This document shows positions 34,026 to 43,452 of a DNA stretch of 64,000 bases, one piece after another. How positions within the stretch are numbered: position 1 is the stretch's first letter; every line of letters begins with the position of its first letter. The position numbers and the translations under genes were made by a program. Source of the DNA: JBOFWL01 sp051653605 (GTDB lineage Bacteria; Spirochaetota; Brevinematia; Brevinematales; Brevinemataceae); assembly GCA_051653605.1 (NCBI GenBank), contig JBOFWL010000117.1:124001-188000 (forward strand), written 5' to 3'. The notes below the pieces were generated by a model. The model was not told where the DNA came from and made no database searches. It worked only from the letters and a program-made list of their open reading frames with translations.

Positions 34026-35656
34026 AATATAGCCTCCTCAATTTTTTTAAGATTCTTTTGAATTCTTCGTAATTTTCGATATGCAAGATTTTCATCAATA
34101 GGTTTATTTTTAATTTTCATTGTGTATTCTAAGTAAAAAAACTCTTTATGTAGCTTGTTCTTAACAGCGTTTTCCAATGAAATATTACAGAGTTGTTGAT
34201 ATAAAGGTTTAATCAACTCATACAGATTATTTTTATGCATAGGGAATACGATAGGTGAAATATCTTCTCCTACAAAATTAATATCCGATAATTTTTTGTG
34301 ATTCCATCCTTGAAAAAAAGCTCCTTGCTCTGAAGCATTAAGACATATTTCAACCAATCCTTGATTTTCTGGATCGCTAACGCTTACTTCAAACCATTGG
34401 CGAAATTGATTAAGTAGAGGGTCTGCTGTGACTGTATCTCCATCTACCCCTTTTATTAAGATAGCATCTGCTCCACAGGGGATTTTATGGCAATGTATAT
34501 TATCAATGGAGTTAAATCTTGACGTCTGCATTCGATACTCCTTATCATAAGGCGTGCCAACTGCATGACCTCGGTTGTTTGAATAAGCCAAATCTTGCCC
34601 AATAAGAATAACTTGTTCTGCACCATGTCCAATAGCATAATGAAAAGATGAATTAGCGACAGAGCCTCCCGTTTGAATGCCAAATGTATTCAAGCCCTGA
34701 GACTTAAGATATTCAATAATAGCTATTGATTGATATTTAACACCTTGTTTAGGATGAATAATGGGTTGTTCTGTAGATAAAAATTCAATGGCCTTCCAAG
34801 GTTTTTCACATATACAAGGGGTAAGAGTCAAATCTGCTAGTAAGACAATCTGTTGAAAAATTGAATCTGGTATACATGAAAAATCTTCTACGTTATGAAT
34901 TTTCGCATCAACAGCATGAACAAAATCTGGAATAATACCATATTCTACTAGGGCGTAAAGTGCTGTATCAACGGCAATTAACACTATTTTTTTACGTAAT
35001 CTTAACAGATGCGGAAGGCTCTCCTTGAGGGACGGGCCAGCAGAACAAATAACAACTTTTTTACCATGAAAAGCATCCAATGGCATTTGGGTAAGCGAAA
35101 TTTTAGCTGATATTCTGAGGTTTTCTAGAATATTACAATACCACGTATCCATTAATTTACTATAAATTAAGTTACTACTATTTATGGCGTGTTTGGCTTT
35201 ATCAACCAATGTTAGAATAGGATATTCAGGAGTACAATTACGCATTACAAGGTCTATAAAGGAGTGAGAATCCTCTGGTGGTAGTGATGCGATAGAAGAA
35301 AAAATAGTTGCTTCTAAATTATCTCCTGTAATAAAGGCGTGGAGGTTTTCTAACGGAAATACTTCTTTCAAAATATCGATGCATTTCTTTCGGTGTTCTA
35401 CCCCTATAACTGTATATCCTTTATCTATAAGCATTTGCGCATGATACCCTAATCCCATTCCCCATAAGATATAAACAGTTCCTTTAGGTGCAGGATCATT
35501 TGAAGAAGTTATGAATCGAAAAGCTTCTTCAATAGGATCTCGACTACTATGAACAAAAACATTATTTTCTTTTATTGTAAAACCATTCTTACAAGAGATT
35601 AAATCATATTTGAGAGCATTATTTGAAAGTTTTTCCAGCAACAAAGTTAGGCTCAT
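34022..35656 (-). CDS. Maf/DUF115 family protein, candidate flagellin glycosyltransferase
   Basis: This 544-residue cytosolic protein has the MAF_flag10/DUF115 core in the middle: KKVVICSAGPSLKESLPHL near residue 210, VDTALYALVEYGIIPDFVHAVD, then GGSVANSSFHYAIGHGAEQVILIGQDLAY near 345. An N-terminal nucleotide-binding-like segment (GTVYILWGMGLGYHA) is present around residue 60. Maf proteins in Campylobacter, Helicobacter and Clostridium attach nonulosonate or related sugars to flagellin. It lies between a PAP2 phosphatase and a BatE-like gene, all overlapping by four bases. Substrate and sugar are unknown; the match is to the family, not to a tested member. Confidence 0.82.
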   Translation of the reverse strand: MSLTLLLEKLSNNALKYDLISCKNGFTIKENNVFVHSSRDPIEEAFRFITSSNDPAPKGTVYILWGMGLGYHAQMLIDKGYTVIGVEHRKKCIDILKEVFPLENLHAFITGDNLEATIFSSIASLPPEDSHSFIDLVMRNCTPEYPILTLVDKAKHAINSSNLIYSKLMDTWYCNILENLRISAKISLTQMPLDAFHGKKVVICSAGPSLKESLPHLLRLRKKIVLIAVDTALYALVEYGIIPDFVHAVDAKIHNVEDFSCIPDSIFQQIVLLADLTLTPCICEKPWKAIEFLSTEQPIIHPKQGVKYQSIAIIEYLKSQGLNTFGIQTGGSVANSSFHYAIGHGAEQVILIGQDLAYSNNRGHAVGTPYDKEYRMQTSRFNSIDNIHCHKIPCGADAILIKGVDGDTVTADPLLNQFRQWFEVSVSDPENQGLVEICLNASEQGAFFQGWNHKKLSDINFVGEDISPIVFPMHKNNLYELIKPLYQQLCNISLENAVKNKLHKEFFYLEYTMKIKNKPIDENLAYRKLRRIQKNLKKIEEAIL

Positions 35657-36210
35657 AGTTGAGTTCCAGTAGAAAGAATTGTTATAAAGATACCAATTCT
35701 AGCAGAAAAATACCCTATCCCGATTCCTGCAATAACATCTGAAGGGTAATGAACGGCCAAATAAATTCGCGATAGAGCAATAACAACTGCAATGACAAAA
35801 AAGAAAGGGGCCATCATAGGAATAACCTGCCACGATACAAAAAACATTGTAAATGCAGCAGCTGTATGCCCAGATGGAAAGGAATATGGGTCTGGCGGAT
35901 CATATAAATGAACTAAATCTTTATAAACACGATATGGTCTGGCACGTTTAATAATGGTTTTAATAAATATTTGAGCGTATAACTGCAACATTGTTGCAAC
36001 TAAAAAAGAGACTCCCGTAGGAACAAATGAAAAGAAAACAACTATAGAAAATAATAGCCAAATGTGTCCATTGCCAATTTTAGTAAAAAATATAGCCATT
36101 CTTGTAAGAAACAATCGTCTATTTTTAGTAACTAAAACCAATAATGCTCGATCAAGATTAAGTTTTTCACTGAGGGTATGTTGCTCTGATATAAGCTCTT
36201 TTTTTGGCAC
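35653..36210 (-). CDS. PAP2-family membrane phosphatase
   Basis: This 185-residue polytopic protein has the three acid-phosphatase motifs: KTIIKRARPYR (motif 1), FPSGHTAA (motif 2) and SRIYLAVHYPSD (motif 3), with His in the last two as catalytic residues. Family members dephosphorylate phosphatidate, undecaprenyl pyrophosphate or lipid A. Which of these applies is not evident. It overlaps the Maf-like gene by four bases and follows ybgC by six. A role in recycling the lipid carrier for glycans would fit, but is inference. Confidence 0.88.
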   Translation of the reverse strand: MPKKELISEQHTLSEKLNLDRALLVLVTKNRRLFLTRMAIFFTKIGNGHIWLLFSIVVFFSFVPTGVSFLVATMLQLYAQIFIKTIIKRARPYRVYKDLVHLYDPPDPYSFPSGHTAAAFTMFFVSWQVIPMMAPFFFVIAVVIALSRIYLAVHYPSDVIAGIGIGYFSARIGIFITILSTGTQL

Positions 36211-36216
36211 AAAAAC

Positions 36217-36645
36217 CTACCTTCGATTTTTATCAAATTCTAAATTATAAAAAGTCATATATTTATTAAGAATATCATCTGTGATGCGTATAGAACGACG
36301 AGTTTCAACACCCATAAAAATATGTTTGGTATATCCTTCACAGCAAAGAATATTATCTGATCGATAAATTTTATAGGCAATTGTCAAACGACGATTATCA
36401 ATATGAGTAACTGCACTATCAACAGTAATAATATCCTCAAAATAACATGGATTTTTAAAGCTGAAATGAATTTCAGTAACGGGTAGCATAATACCATCTT
36501 TTTCTACTTGAGAATATGGATATCCCATCTCTATCATCATTCCTGTTCTAGCCTGCTCTGCCCAAATAGCGTAGTTTGAATGGTGAACAATTCCCATCAT
36601 GTCTGTTTCTGCATATCTTACAATAAATTGAGTCGTATGAATCAT
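36217..36645 (-). CDS. ybgC: Acyl-CoA thioesterase, YbgC/4-hydroxybenzoyl-CoA thioesterase type
   Basis: This 142-residue single hot-dog-fold enzyme has the typical RYAETDMMGIVHHSNYAIWAEQART, in which the Asp of ETD and the following residues form the active site. Later strands are also typical (ITVDSAVTHIDNRRLTIAYKIY). Relatives hydrolyse acyl-CoA or acyl-ACP thioesters, and in many bacteria one is linked to Tol-Pal. No tol genes are nearby here. It is one of several general genes in the tail of the V-type ATPase operon. Confidence 0.88.
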   Translation of the reverse strand: MIHTTQFIVRYAETDMMGIVHHSNYAIWAEQARTGMMIEMGYPYSQVEKDGIMLPVTEIHFSFKNPCYFEDIITVDSAVTHIDNRRLTIAYKIYRSDNILCCEGYTKHIFMGVETRRSIRITDDILNKYMTFYNLEFDKNRR

Positions 36646-36657
36646 TATACTTAACCT

Positions 36658-37707
36658 CTACCTAAGCCCTTTTCTTCCTGATTTTTTTAATTGTTTATAA
36701 GCCTGCGCAAATCCTTGAGGTGGTTTCTTGCGATTTTCTTGTCTTTTTATCAGTAATTCTGATGTTTCCATGGTAATTTTACGCCAATTCTCAAGACGAT
36801 CTGCTGTAATAACCCCATCTTTAACCCCATTTAAAACCGCGCACTCTGGCTCTGAAAGATGTTGACAATTCCTAAATCGACATTGCTTGGACATTTCTTC
36901 AATATCAGCAAATGTATCTTGAATTGCCTCATCTCCTTCTAACCAAACTCGAAGCTCTCGAATGCCAGGGTTGTCAATGATGATCCCCCCATCTTTAAGA
37001 AAAAGCATATCTCTAGAGCTTGTAGTATGCACACCCTTGTTATTTTTTCCAATTTCTCTAACCATCTGAGTACGATTACCTGTTAATTGGTTAACAATAG
37101 TAGATTTGCCTGCTCCTGAAGATCCTAAAAGGACAACTGTATGGCCTTTTTTTGTATATTCATGTAGAGGAATAAGAGTTTCCGGATTAAGAGCATTTGT
37201 AAAGTGAACAGGCACATCTGGCGCAATACTATGAATTTCTGTCATAAATTTATCTAAATCATCAACTAAATCAACTTTATTAAGAATAATTACAGGAGCA
37301 GCCCCGCTTTCTGAGCATAAAGCTAAGTAGCGTTCGATTTTTCTTGGGTTGTAATCTAGTTTAAGAGACACAACTATGCATAAAATATCGGCATTTGCTG
37401 CAATAATTTGTTCATCTGTAGTTTTACCAGATACTTTACGGGATATTTTGCTTAAACGAGGCGCTAAAACCTCTATCATTACATAATCATCTTGAAAGCT
37501 GACTCCAACCCAATCACCAACAGCTGGCCACTGACCTTTAGGAATTTCCTTACGAATTCTTCCTCTTAGTCTTGCGTAAAAGAATCCCTTATCTGTAACA
37601 ACTTCGTATCCAGAATTATGCTTACGCGTAACCCTGGCAGGATAATATGTTACTTTTGAAAACCACTGATCATAGAAGTTATTCCAGCCAAAATCAAATT
37701 TATTCAC
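36658..37707 (-). CDS. rsgA: Ribosome small-subunit-dependent GTPase RsgA
   Basis: This 349-residue circularly permuted GTPase has an N-terminal OB-fold (YEVVTDKGFFYARLRGRIRKE), then G4 (NKVDL near residue 147), G1 (GSSGAGKST near 200) and G3 (DNPGIREL), in the permuted order. The zinc site CRFRNCQHLSEPEC is near residue 285. It checks late 30S assembly. It overlaps atpI by four bases, so ribosome maturation and the rotary ATPase share one mRNA. Confidence 0.95.
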   Translation of the reverse strand: MNKFDFGWNNFYDQWFSKVTYYPARVTRKHNSGYEVVTDKGFFYARLRGRIRKEIPKGQWPAVGDWVGVSFQDDYVMIEVLAPRLSKISRKVSGKTTDEQIIAANADILCIVVSLKLDYNPRKIERYLALCSESGAAPVIILNKVDLVDDLDKFMTEIHSIAPDVPVHFTNALNPETLIPLHEYTKKGHTVVLLGSSGAGKSTIVNQLTGNRTQMVREIGKNNKGVHTTSSRDMLFLKDGGIIIDNPGIRELRVWLEGDEAIQDTFADIEEMSKQCRFRNCQHLSEPECAVLNGVKDGVITADRLENWRKITMETSELLIKRQENRKKPPQGFAQAYKQLKKSGRKGLR

Positions 37708-39644
37708 TCTTTATCTACTCTTACTGGTTTAAATAGGCGACCAGAGCCTTTAAAAAATCTTACAAAAAACTCATAATATTCTAATCGTAAAGTTTGAATG
37801 CCAACTATAAATCCCTCAAAAAAGATTACAAAAAGATTGCCTCCAATGAGTATAAGGTTAGAGCTTATAGGATCATTGGCTAGTTTTTGTAGTGAAAAAA
37901 TTGCCAACATAAGAGCCCCGTGGGTTAAGGCATATGCACCAACACGAACAAATGAGACTGTATTTGAGAGTAATGACAAAAAGAACTCAAAAAGGTCGAA
38001 AATGCCCATCCATGCATCCGAAAATTGACCATGATGATAAAATAGCGCATCCCATACTCGTTCTAATCCCAAAATAATAGTTGAAATCCCCAGAGATATG
38101 TAGAGTAAAGTTGGGATACTATACCCTTTAAATGTAAAGTATGCGATAGTTAATAACATAATGTAGATAGAAAAGGCAAAAATGCCTTTATGAGAGAAAA
38201 TAAGGCTAGACCAATCTTGCATTCGAATTGCATTTATCAATCCTAAGATAAACCCTAGTAATATAACCCCTATCCCAAAAAAAATCGAGTATGCTAAAAG
38301 TAAATTTGTTTGTTTAAGAGGGCTAATCCACACATGGTGAATAATATCCTCATATCCAAAAATTGATCCATACATAAATCCAAAAAATATAGAAGACATT
38401 CCTACCCAAACCATAATTGAGAATATAAGGCGTAGGGGATGTTTTTTGAAGAGTAGTCCTGTAATTCCTGCTAAAAACAAGATGGCACCCTGACCAATGT
38501 CTCCAAACATTGCTCCATACATAAAGACATATAATGCGGAAACAATAGGTGTAGGATCTATTTCTTTGTAATGGGGAACACCAAAAAGAGTCACAAGGCT
38601 TTCAAAAGGTTTAATAATGGAAGGATTTGATAACTGTGTAGGAGGAACCTCATTGTCAATAGAAAATGTATCTGAATCTGAGACATGGAGTTCATATTTG
38701 TTTTCACAAATTTTTTCTACGGCTGCACGAAGTTTTTTTATTTCTGAACCAACAACCCATCCTGTAATAAGGACAAACTGTCCATTTTGGCGAGTACTTG
38801 AAGTTACATCTGAAATCTTATTGTATAAACTTACTGCCCTTTTCATTTGGGCTAAATTTTCGAGAATTTCTACGGCTTCATGTACGCATTGAGAATAAAG
38901 AATATCCTCTTCATCTGCAATAAGAGTGAATTCTAGGCCAAGACGAACCATGCTAGCTTCACCTTTGCCGAAAAGCTCTTCTGGAAGTCCATGATTAATG
39001 AAATAAACTCTATCAAGAAGCTTTCTAAGTTTTTGCTCTTGATCTTTAGATACAGTAATAAATAAAAGCTCAGATTCACCAACATGGCCCTCGTTAAGAA
39101 GAGTCCCTTTAAAGTTTTCAAATTCATATTGCAATAATGGTAGATTGCTATTATGAATAATTCCAAAAACTGAAAACGTATTTTCCGGATTTCGGAAATT
39201 TTTCCGGGTTTCATCATCTGCAGTAGTAAACATTCTTAAGCCGGCAATTTTAACAGCAATATCCTCTTTGTGTGTTTTTAATGTATTGAATCGATCACTA
39301 TAAAAGCTAGCCCTATTTCGATACTGGCGTATAAAATCTCCTATTGCAGGAATAGATAATGTTGCTTTTAGGCTATTATTGCTCTGAGTTGATTTAGCAG
39401 GGGTTTTTAGATCTTTATATCGGGAGAAGTAATTATCTAACTCCGTTATATCTTTTTCAAATTCAGAAATCACCTTGCGACTATTGGAATTTCCGCCATT
39501 GCTCCAGTCTCCCTTATTTTTAGCAAAGTAAGAGTGAATAGATGGTTCGATCAATCCTGCTTTTACCAAAATCTCAGAAACAGCATCTTTATGCTTTTGT
39601 AAAATAAGAAGATCTAATAAAAACATTTTTTTAGTTGTAAACAT
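37704..39644 (-). CDS. atpI: V-type ATPase subunit I (a-subunit, membrane stator)
   Basis: This 646-residue protein has a long coiled-coil cytosolic half (residues 1-330) and a C-terminal half with about seven membrane helices. The conserved tail includes VRVGAYALTHGALMLAIFSL, with the Arg that faces the proteolipid ring, and FFEGFIVGIQTLRLEYYEFF. It conducts the ion between membrane half-channels. AGGAGGGAAGAGGA lies right before the ATG. It is the last ATPase subunit in the operon order K-F-E-A-B-D-(usp)-(coiled coil)-C-I. Confidence 0.93.
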   Translation of the reverse strand: MFTTKKMFLLDLLILQKHKDAVSEILVKAGLIEPSIHSYFAKNKGDWSNGGNSNSRKVISEFEKDITELDNYFSRYKDLKTPAKSTQSNNSLKATLSIPAIGDFIRQYRNRASFYSDRFNTLKTHKEDIAVKIAGLRMFTTADDETRKNFRNPENTFSVFGIIHNSNLPLLQYEFENFKGTLLNEGHVGESELLFITVSKDQEQKLRKLLDRVYFINHGLPEELFGKGEASMVRLGLEFTLIADEEDILYSQCVHEAVEILENLAQMKRAVSLYNKISDVTSSTRQNGQFVLITGWVVGSEIKKLRAAVEKICENKYELHVSDSDTFSIDNEVPPTQLSNPSIIKPFESLVTLFGVPHYKEIDPTPIVSALYVFMYGAMFGDIGQGAILFLAGITGLLFKKHPLRLIFSIMVWVGMSSIFFGFMYGSIFGYEDIIHHVWISPLKQTNLLLAYSIFFGIGVILLGFILGLINAIRMQDWSSLIFSHKGIFAFSIYIMLLTIAYFTFKGYSIPTLLYISLGISTIILGLERVWDALFYHHGQFSDAWMGIFDLFEFFLSLLSNTVSFVRVGAYALTHGALMLAIFSLQKLANDPISSNLILIGGNLFVIFFEGFIVGIQTLRLEYYEFFVRFFKGSGRLFKPVRVDKE

Positions 39645-39656
39645 TCCTCTTCCCTC

Positions 39657-40649
39657 CTATAAGTAAGCAAGAACATCATCTTTTTGGATAAATAAAGTCT
39701 TTGCCTCTAAGATCGTGGACAATTGGTCTATCTGTATTTTTTTTAATTGATAAAAAGCCAAAAAAGCGGTAATACTTGCCAGACTTCCATATAGCTCTCT
39801 GCGGCAGAGTGTGTAAATCTTACGAGAAATGCTTCGATAAATCTCAGCAGCATCTTCTACCGTATTTTCATGAATATAATTCTTTTCCTTTAAAAGAGAA
39901 AAAAAAGCGGAACCTGTTGGCGCGGATACAAAGCTTTTCCATATCTCCATCGAGCAAATATGAGTTGCATTAGGAATTTGAGAAAATACATTGCTAGGAT
40001 CCACTCCGTAGTTAAAACGGTAACGATATACTAAGAGAAGGCGCTTTAAATGTATAGGATATAAGATTATTTTCCGAGCTCCTAAACGCCCTTTAGGGTC
40101 TAGGCGTTTTGAAACAACAAAGATACGATTTGCATACAAAGTATCCAGAGCAGATTCCCAATAGACAGAGTTTTTTTCTTGTTCAACTTTATCTAGGGAT
40201 GATAAAATCCCTTTATAAAAAGATGTTGATAAGAACTTTCTGAGCTCTGAAAAACTACGTATCTCACGATATTTTTGGAGAGGAAGTTCTGATGAAAAAG
40301 CAAAGGAGTAGAAAGTATCTTCGAAACGCCCTGAGATAATCATTCTTACTAAATTCTTAAGATTTTCCACCTCGAATTCACGCATAAGTTCTCTAACAAA
40401 GGATCTCCCCTCACCTGATAACGTAGATGATGCTATTATACCATAATGAACGAGCCGATCTTTTAAATTTTTAATAAGCCCCATAGAGGCTGTTCCCGAC
40501 GTTAATGAAAGGCCTTCTTTGCTAATGATACGAGCTGTTGCCGTATTGGCATCATCTGATATTAATGAAGCCATATCCTCTTTAGAAAAAAGCGACAAAC
40601 TCCAGTTTTTAACACGAACAGATAAGGGAATATACTGTGCTGAAATCAT
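39657..40649 (-). CDS. atpC: V-type ATPase subunit C (AC39-like)
   Basis: This 330-residue helical protein has the size of the C/AC39 subunit and sits between the coiled-coil stalk protein and subunit I. Segments such as FEVENLKNLVRMIISGRFEDTF resemble the D.-N-L..ll.....G pattern of AC39 subunits. The C subunit connects the central rotor to the proteolipid ring. Sequence similarity within this family is low, so the call relies partly on position and length. Confidence 0.75.
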   Translation of the reverse strand: MISAQYIPLSVRVKNWSLSLFSKEDMASLISDDANTATARIISKEGLSLTSGTASMGLIKNLKDRLVHYGIIASSTLSGEGRSFVRELMREFEVENLKNLVRMIISGRFEDTFYSFAFSSELPLQKYREIRSFSELRKFLSTSFYKGILSSLDKVEQEKNSVYWESALDTLYANRIFVVSKRLDPKGRLGARKIILYPIHLKRLLLVYRYRFNYGVDPSNVFSQIPNATHICSMEIWKSFVSAPTGSAFFSLLKEKNYIHENTVEDAAEIYRSISRKIYTLCRRELYGSLASITAFLAFYQLKKIQIDQLSTILEAKTLFIQKDDVLAYL

Positions 40650-40650
40650 A

Positions 40651-40959
40651 TTAACTCTTCCAAAAATTATCTATTAGAATATTCTCAATTTCTTTTTTTT
40701 TATTTTGAAAACTAGTTTCTAGCTTAAGCGCTGGGTCTTGATTTTTATTTTTCAAATAAGCTTCATATTCAGAGATGCGTTCAAGCATTTCAGCTTCCAT
40801 TTCTTGAGATTCCTTTACATAGGTAACCTCAAAATATTCTTGAAGCTCTTTTTCTTTTTTAGTAGCCGCGTTATAAATTTCTTGTATTTCCTTGCGTCCT
40901 GATGATTTAATGTTCTCAACAAGGCTTTCAACGCTATAAATATCATCAATAATAGACAT
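40651..40959 (-). CDS. Small coiled-coil protein, likely V-type ATPase peripheral-stalk subunit (G/H-like)
   Basis: This 102-residue protein is almost entirely a charged helix (GRKEIQEIYNAATKKEKELQEYFE, residues 17-40), rich in Glu and Lys, with no membrane segment. Short coiled-coil proteins with this profile pair with subunit E in the peripheral stalk of V/A-type ATPases. Its position between a universal stress protein and subunit C supports that role. There is no specific motif, so identity is inferred from context and shape. Confidence 0.65.
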   Translation of the reverse strand: MSIIDDIYSVESLVENIKSSGRKEIQEIYNAATKKEKELQEYFEVTYVKESQEMEAEMLERISEYEAYLKNKNQDPALKLETSFQNKKKEIENILIDNFWKS

Positions 40960-40963
40960 TGAT

Positions 40964-41410
40964 CTAACCTCCTACCGTAATAACAGGCAATTTAGAGCGT
41001 AGTAGCTTTTTTTCAAGGCTGCCAAAAGAATCTATGAAAGTTTCTGCCTCAACTGTTCTAGCTATAACGACAATCTTATTTTGAGTTGGATCTTTCTGAA
41101 CATAGTGTTGAATCTCAAGAAAAGGATCCCCTTCTAGAAGAACCGTTTCGGTATCTACATGAAGTTGCGCAGCTGTTTGCTGAACATAGTAAAGGTATTT
41201 TTCCGCGTCTTTTTGAAGACTACTTCCAAAACCAGATGCTTCTTCTTCTATAAAAATTTTATAGCGCTGAAGCTTTGCAAGAGATTCTTTATCTAGCACG
41301 TGAATAGCAACTAACTTTGCATTAAGAGCAGCCGCTAATTCAACAGCTTTTTCAGTTGCTATTTTACTCTCATCACTCCCCATTACAGGAACAAAAATTT
41401 TAGTATTCAT
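40964..41410 (-). CDS. Universal stress protein (UspA family) inside the V-type ATPase operon
   Basis: This 148-residue UspA-fold protein starts NTKIFVPVMGSDESKIATEKAVELA. The C-terminal strand KLPVITVGG matches the family's end. The common ATP-binding GxxGxxxxxxxGS(V) reads SFGSLEKKLLRSK, so the Gly-Ser loop is altered and nucleotide binding is uncertain. The gene overlaps atpD by four bases and is followed four bases later by the coiled-coil gene, so it is part of the ATPase operon. Its position suggests it modulates the enzyme or senses energy state (inference). Confidence 0.83.
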   Translation of the reverse strand: MNTKIFVPVMGSDESKIATEKAVELAAALNAKLVAIHVLDKESLAKLQRYKIFIEEEASGFGSSLQKDAEKYLYYVQQTAAQLHVDTETVLLEGDPFLEIQHYVQKDPTQNKIVVIARTVEAETFIDSFGSLEKKLLRSKLPVITVGG

Positions 41411-42057
41411 AGACCTTCTCCGCTTCTTTTTTGGGAATTAGCTTTTACCCGTTTAATTTGAAATAAGGTTTCCCTATCTTTTTCTTCAAGAATATCTCTA
41501 ATAAACTTTATAGTATCTTTGGTGTCGGGGATAACAAAGTTTTCCAGTGCATTAATACGGCGTTGTGTTTTTTTTACTTCTGATGCAAGGCGCCAAGCAG
41601 TACTTTCAAGACTTGCAACTTCTGCCATTAATTTGCGAACTGACTTTGCCATAACTAGTAGTGAATCAAAAGTAACACTTGTACCTGAAAGCCCCATTGG
41701 GATTTTAGAATCTTGAGAGCTGGCCCGATCATAAAATATTAATTTAGGAACAGGGGCTCCCATTATTGAGTGTTCTATAATTTCAGCATCAAAGTCCTGA
41801 CGAGCACTTCTTACTATTAAGTCAAGTGAGAATCTATCAGTTTCCAGTCTTACTAAAGCTAATTTACGATGTAAATCGGCCATAGCAACATCTAATTGAT
41901 TCCGTTTATTACGAATTTCACTAGAAATACTATTCAGATGAACAATAAAAACTTCTCTTTTCTGTTCTAGAAGCCCATGCCCCTCAATAGCTAATTTCAT
42001 TTCATCACTAAGAGCACTGAGGTTACTTTTAGTAGGAGTGACAGTTTTAACAGCCAT
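41407..42057 (-). CDS. atpD: V-type ATPase subunit D (central rotor)
   Basis: This 216-residue coiled-coil protein has the family's opening TKSNLSALSDEMKLAIEGHGLLEQKREVFI, and a C-terminal helix with RRINALENFVIPDTKDTIKFIRDILEEKDRE, equivalent to the RRVNALE conserved stretch of D subunits. It rotates inside the A3B3 hexamer. It lies three bases after atpB. Length is normal. Confidence 0.92.
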   Translation of the reverse strand: MAVKTVTPTKSNLSALSDEMKLAIEGHGLLEQKREVFIVHLNSISSEIRNKRNQLDVAMADLHRKLALVRLETDRFSLDLIVRSARQDFDAEIIEHSIMGAPVPKLIFYDRASSQDSKIPMGLSGTSVTFDSLLVMAKSVRKLMAEVASLESTAWRLASEVKKTQRRINALENFVIPDTKDTIKFIRDILEEKDRETLFQIKRVKANSQKRSGEGL

Positions 42058-42060
42058 ATG

Positions 42061-43452
42061 CTACTCCTCATCGCCACCCTTGTAATGGCGAACCAAATCT
42101 TTACTGCTAATATTTGTTAGCTCACTTTTAGGTAATAGAGATAAAATCTCCCATGCAAGATCAAGGCTTTCTTCTATCGTACGGTTTTCTCGGTAATCTT
42201 GGTTAATAAAGCGATGCTCAAATTCCTTTCCAAATTTGAGATATCTTTTATCCGAGGGTGTCATTTCCTCTTCAGAAACAATAGCTGCAATTGCTCGAAC
42301 TTCTATTGCCCTTGCATAAGATGCATAAAGTTGAACGAAAAGCTTTGGATGATCATCTCTTGTTAGTCCTTCACCAATAGCATCTTTCATAAGGCGAGAA
42401 AGAGATGGCATTAAATCAATAGATGGATAAATCCCCTGGCCGAATAAGCTTCTGCCAATAACAATTTGTCCTTCTGTAATATATCCTGTAAGATCTGGAA
42501 TTGGATGAGTAATATCATCTCCAGGCATTGTTAAAATAGGAACCTGTGTAACAGAACCCTCTCTCCCCTTAACTCTTCCAGCACGCTCATAGATCGTTGA
42601 AAGGTCTGAATACATATATCCAGGAAACCCTTTTCGAGAAGGAACTTCTCCTCTAGCAGCAGCAATTTCTCGAAGGGATTCGGCATAGGCTGTCATATCT
42701 GTAAGAATAACAAGCACATCCATTCCCTTATCATAAGCAAGATATTCTGCTAAGGTTAGTGCTACTCTAGGTGTAACAAGGCGTTCAATAGCTGGGTCAT
42801 CTGCTAGATTAAGAAATAGTGCCGTATTGCGTAAGGCTCCTGTTTCCTTAAAAGAACTTCTAAAAAATTCAGCATCATCGTGTCTGATCCCCATTGCAGC
42901 AAAAACAACAGCAAAGGGGTTTCCACTTTTAGATTTTGCTTGAGCAGCTATTTGAGCAGCTAATTTATTATGAGGCAACCCTGCTCCTGAAAAAATTGGT
43001 AGCTTTTGGCCTCGAACTAGTGTATTCATTACATCTATAGCAGAGATACCTGTCTGAATAAAATCATGAGGATAAGCTCTTTCTACAGGATTGAGAACTA
43101 ATCCATTAACATCTCTTGTAAATTCTGCTGATGGAGCCCTGAGCCCATCAATTGGGCGTCCAAGACCATCAAAAACACGCCCTAGCATATCAATGGATAC
43201 TCCCATGTGATACGTACTTCCAGTAAATGTAATGGTAACATTTTTAGGATTAATGCCGGCAGAACTTCCATACAATTGAAGAACGGTGAATTCTCTATTA
43301 ATTTCAACTATACGTGCTAATTTTTCCTCACCAGAAGGAAGTTTTATACGGGCAATTTCTCCAAAAATAGCTCCCTTAACTGATTTTATAAAAATAAGAG
43401 GGCCATTTATCGAATCAACACCTTGGTAGCTTTTATTAATTTTAAACTCCAC
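42061..43452 (-). CDS. atpB: V-type ATPase subunit B (regulatory)
   Basis: This 463-residue non-catalytic subunit has typical segments: DMLGRVFDGLGRPIDG, QTGISAIDVMNTLVRGQKLPIFSGAGLPHNKLAAQIA, MTAYAESLREIAAARGEVPSRKGFPGYMYSDL, and PGDDITHPIPDLTGYITEGQI. As expected for B, the P-loop Lys-Thr is absent (SGAGLPHNK). The frame opens at 43488, but AGGAGG ahead of the GTG at 43452 fits better and gives an 11-base overlap with atpA. The upstream start would overlap atpA by 47 bases. Confidence 0.93.
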   Translation of the reverse strand: MEFKINKSYQGVDSINGPLIFIKSVKGAIFGEIARIKLPSGEEKLARIVEINREFTVLQLYGSSAGINPKNVTITFTGSTYHMGVSIDMLGRVFDGLGRPIDGLRAPSAEFTRDVNGLVLNPVERAYPHDFIQTGISAIDVMNTLVRGQKLPIFSGAGLPHNKLAAQIAAQAKSKSGNPFAVVFAAMGIRHDDAEFFRSSFKETGALRNTALFLNLADDPAIERLVTPRVALTLAEYLAYDKGMDVLVILTDMTAYAESLREIAAARGEVPSRKGFPGYMYSDLSTIYERAGRVKGREGSVTQVPILTMPGDDITHPIPDLTGYITEGQIVIGRSLFGQGIYPSIDLMPSLSRLMKDAIGEGLTRDDHPKLFVQLYASYARAIEVRAIAAIVSEEEMTPSDKRYLKFGKEFEHRFINQDYRENRTIEESLDLAWEILSLLPKSELTNISSKDLVRHYKGGDEE

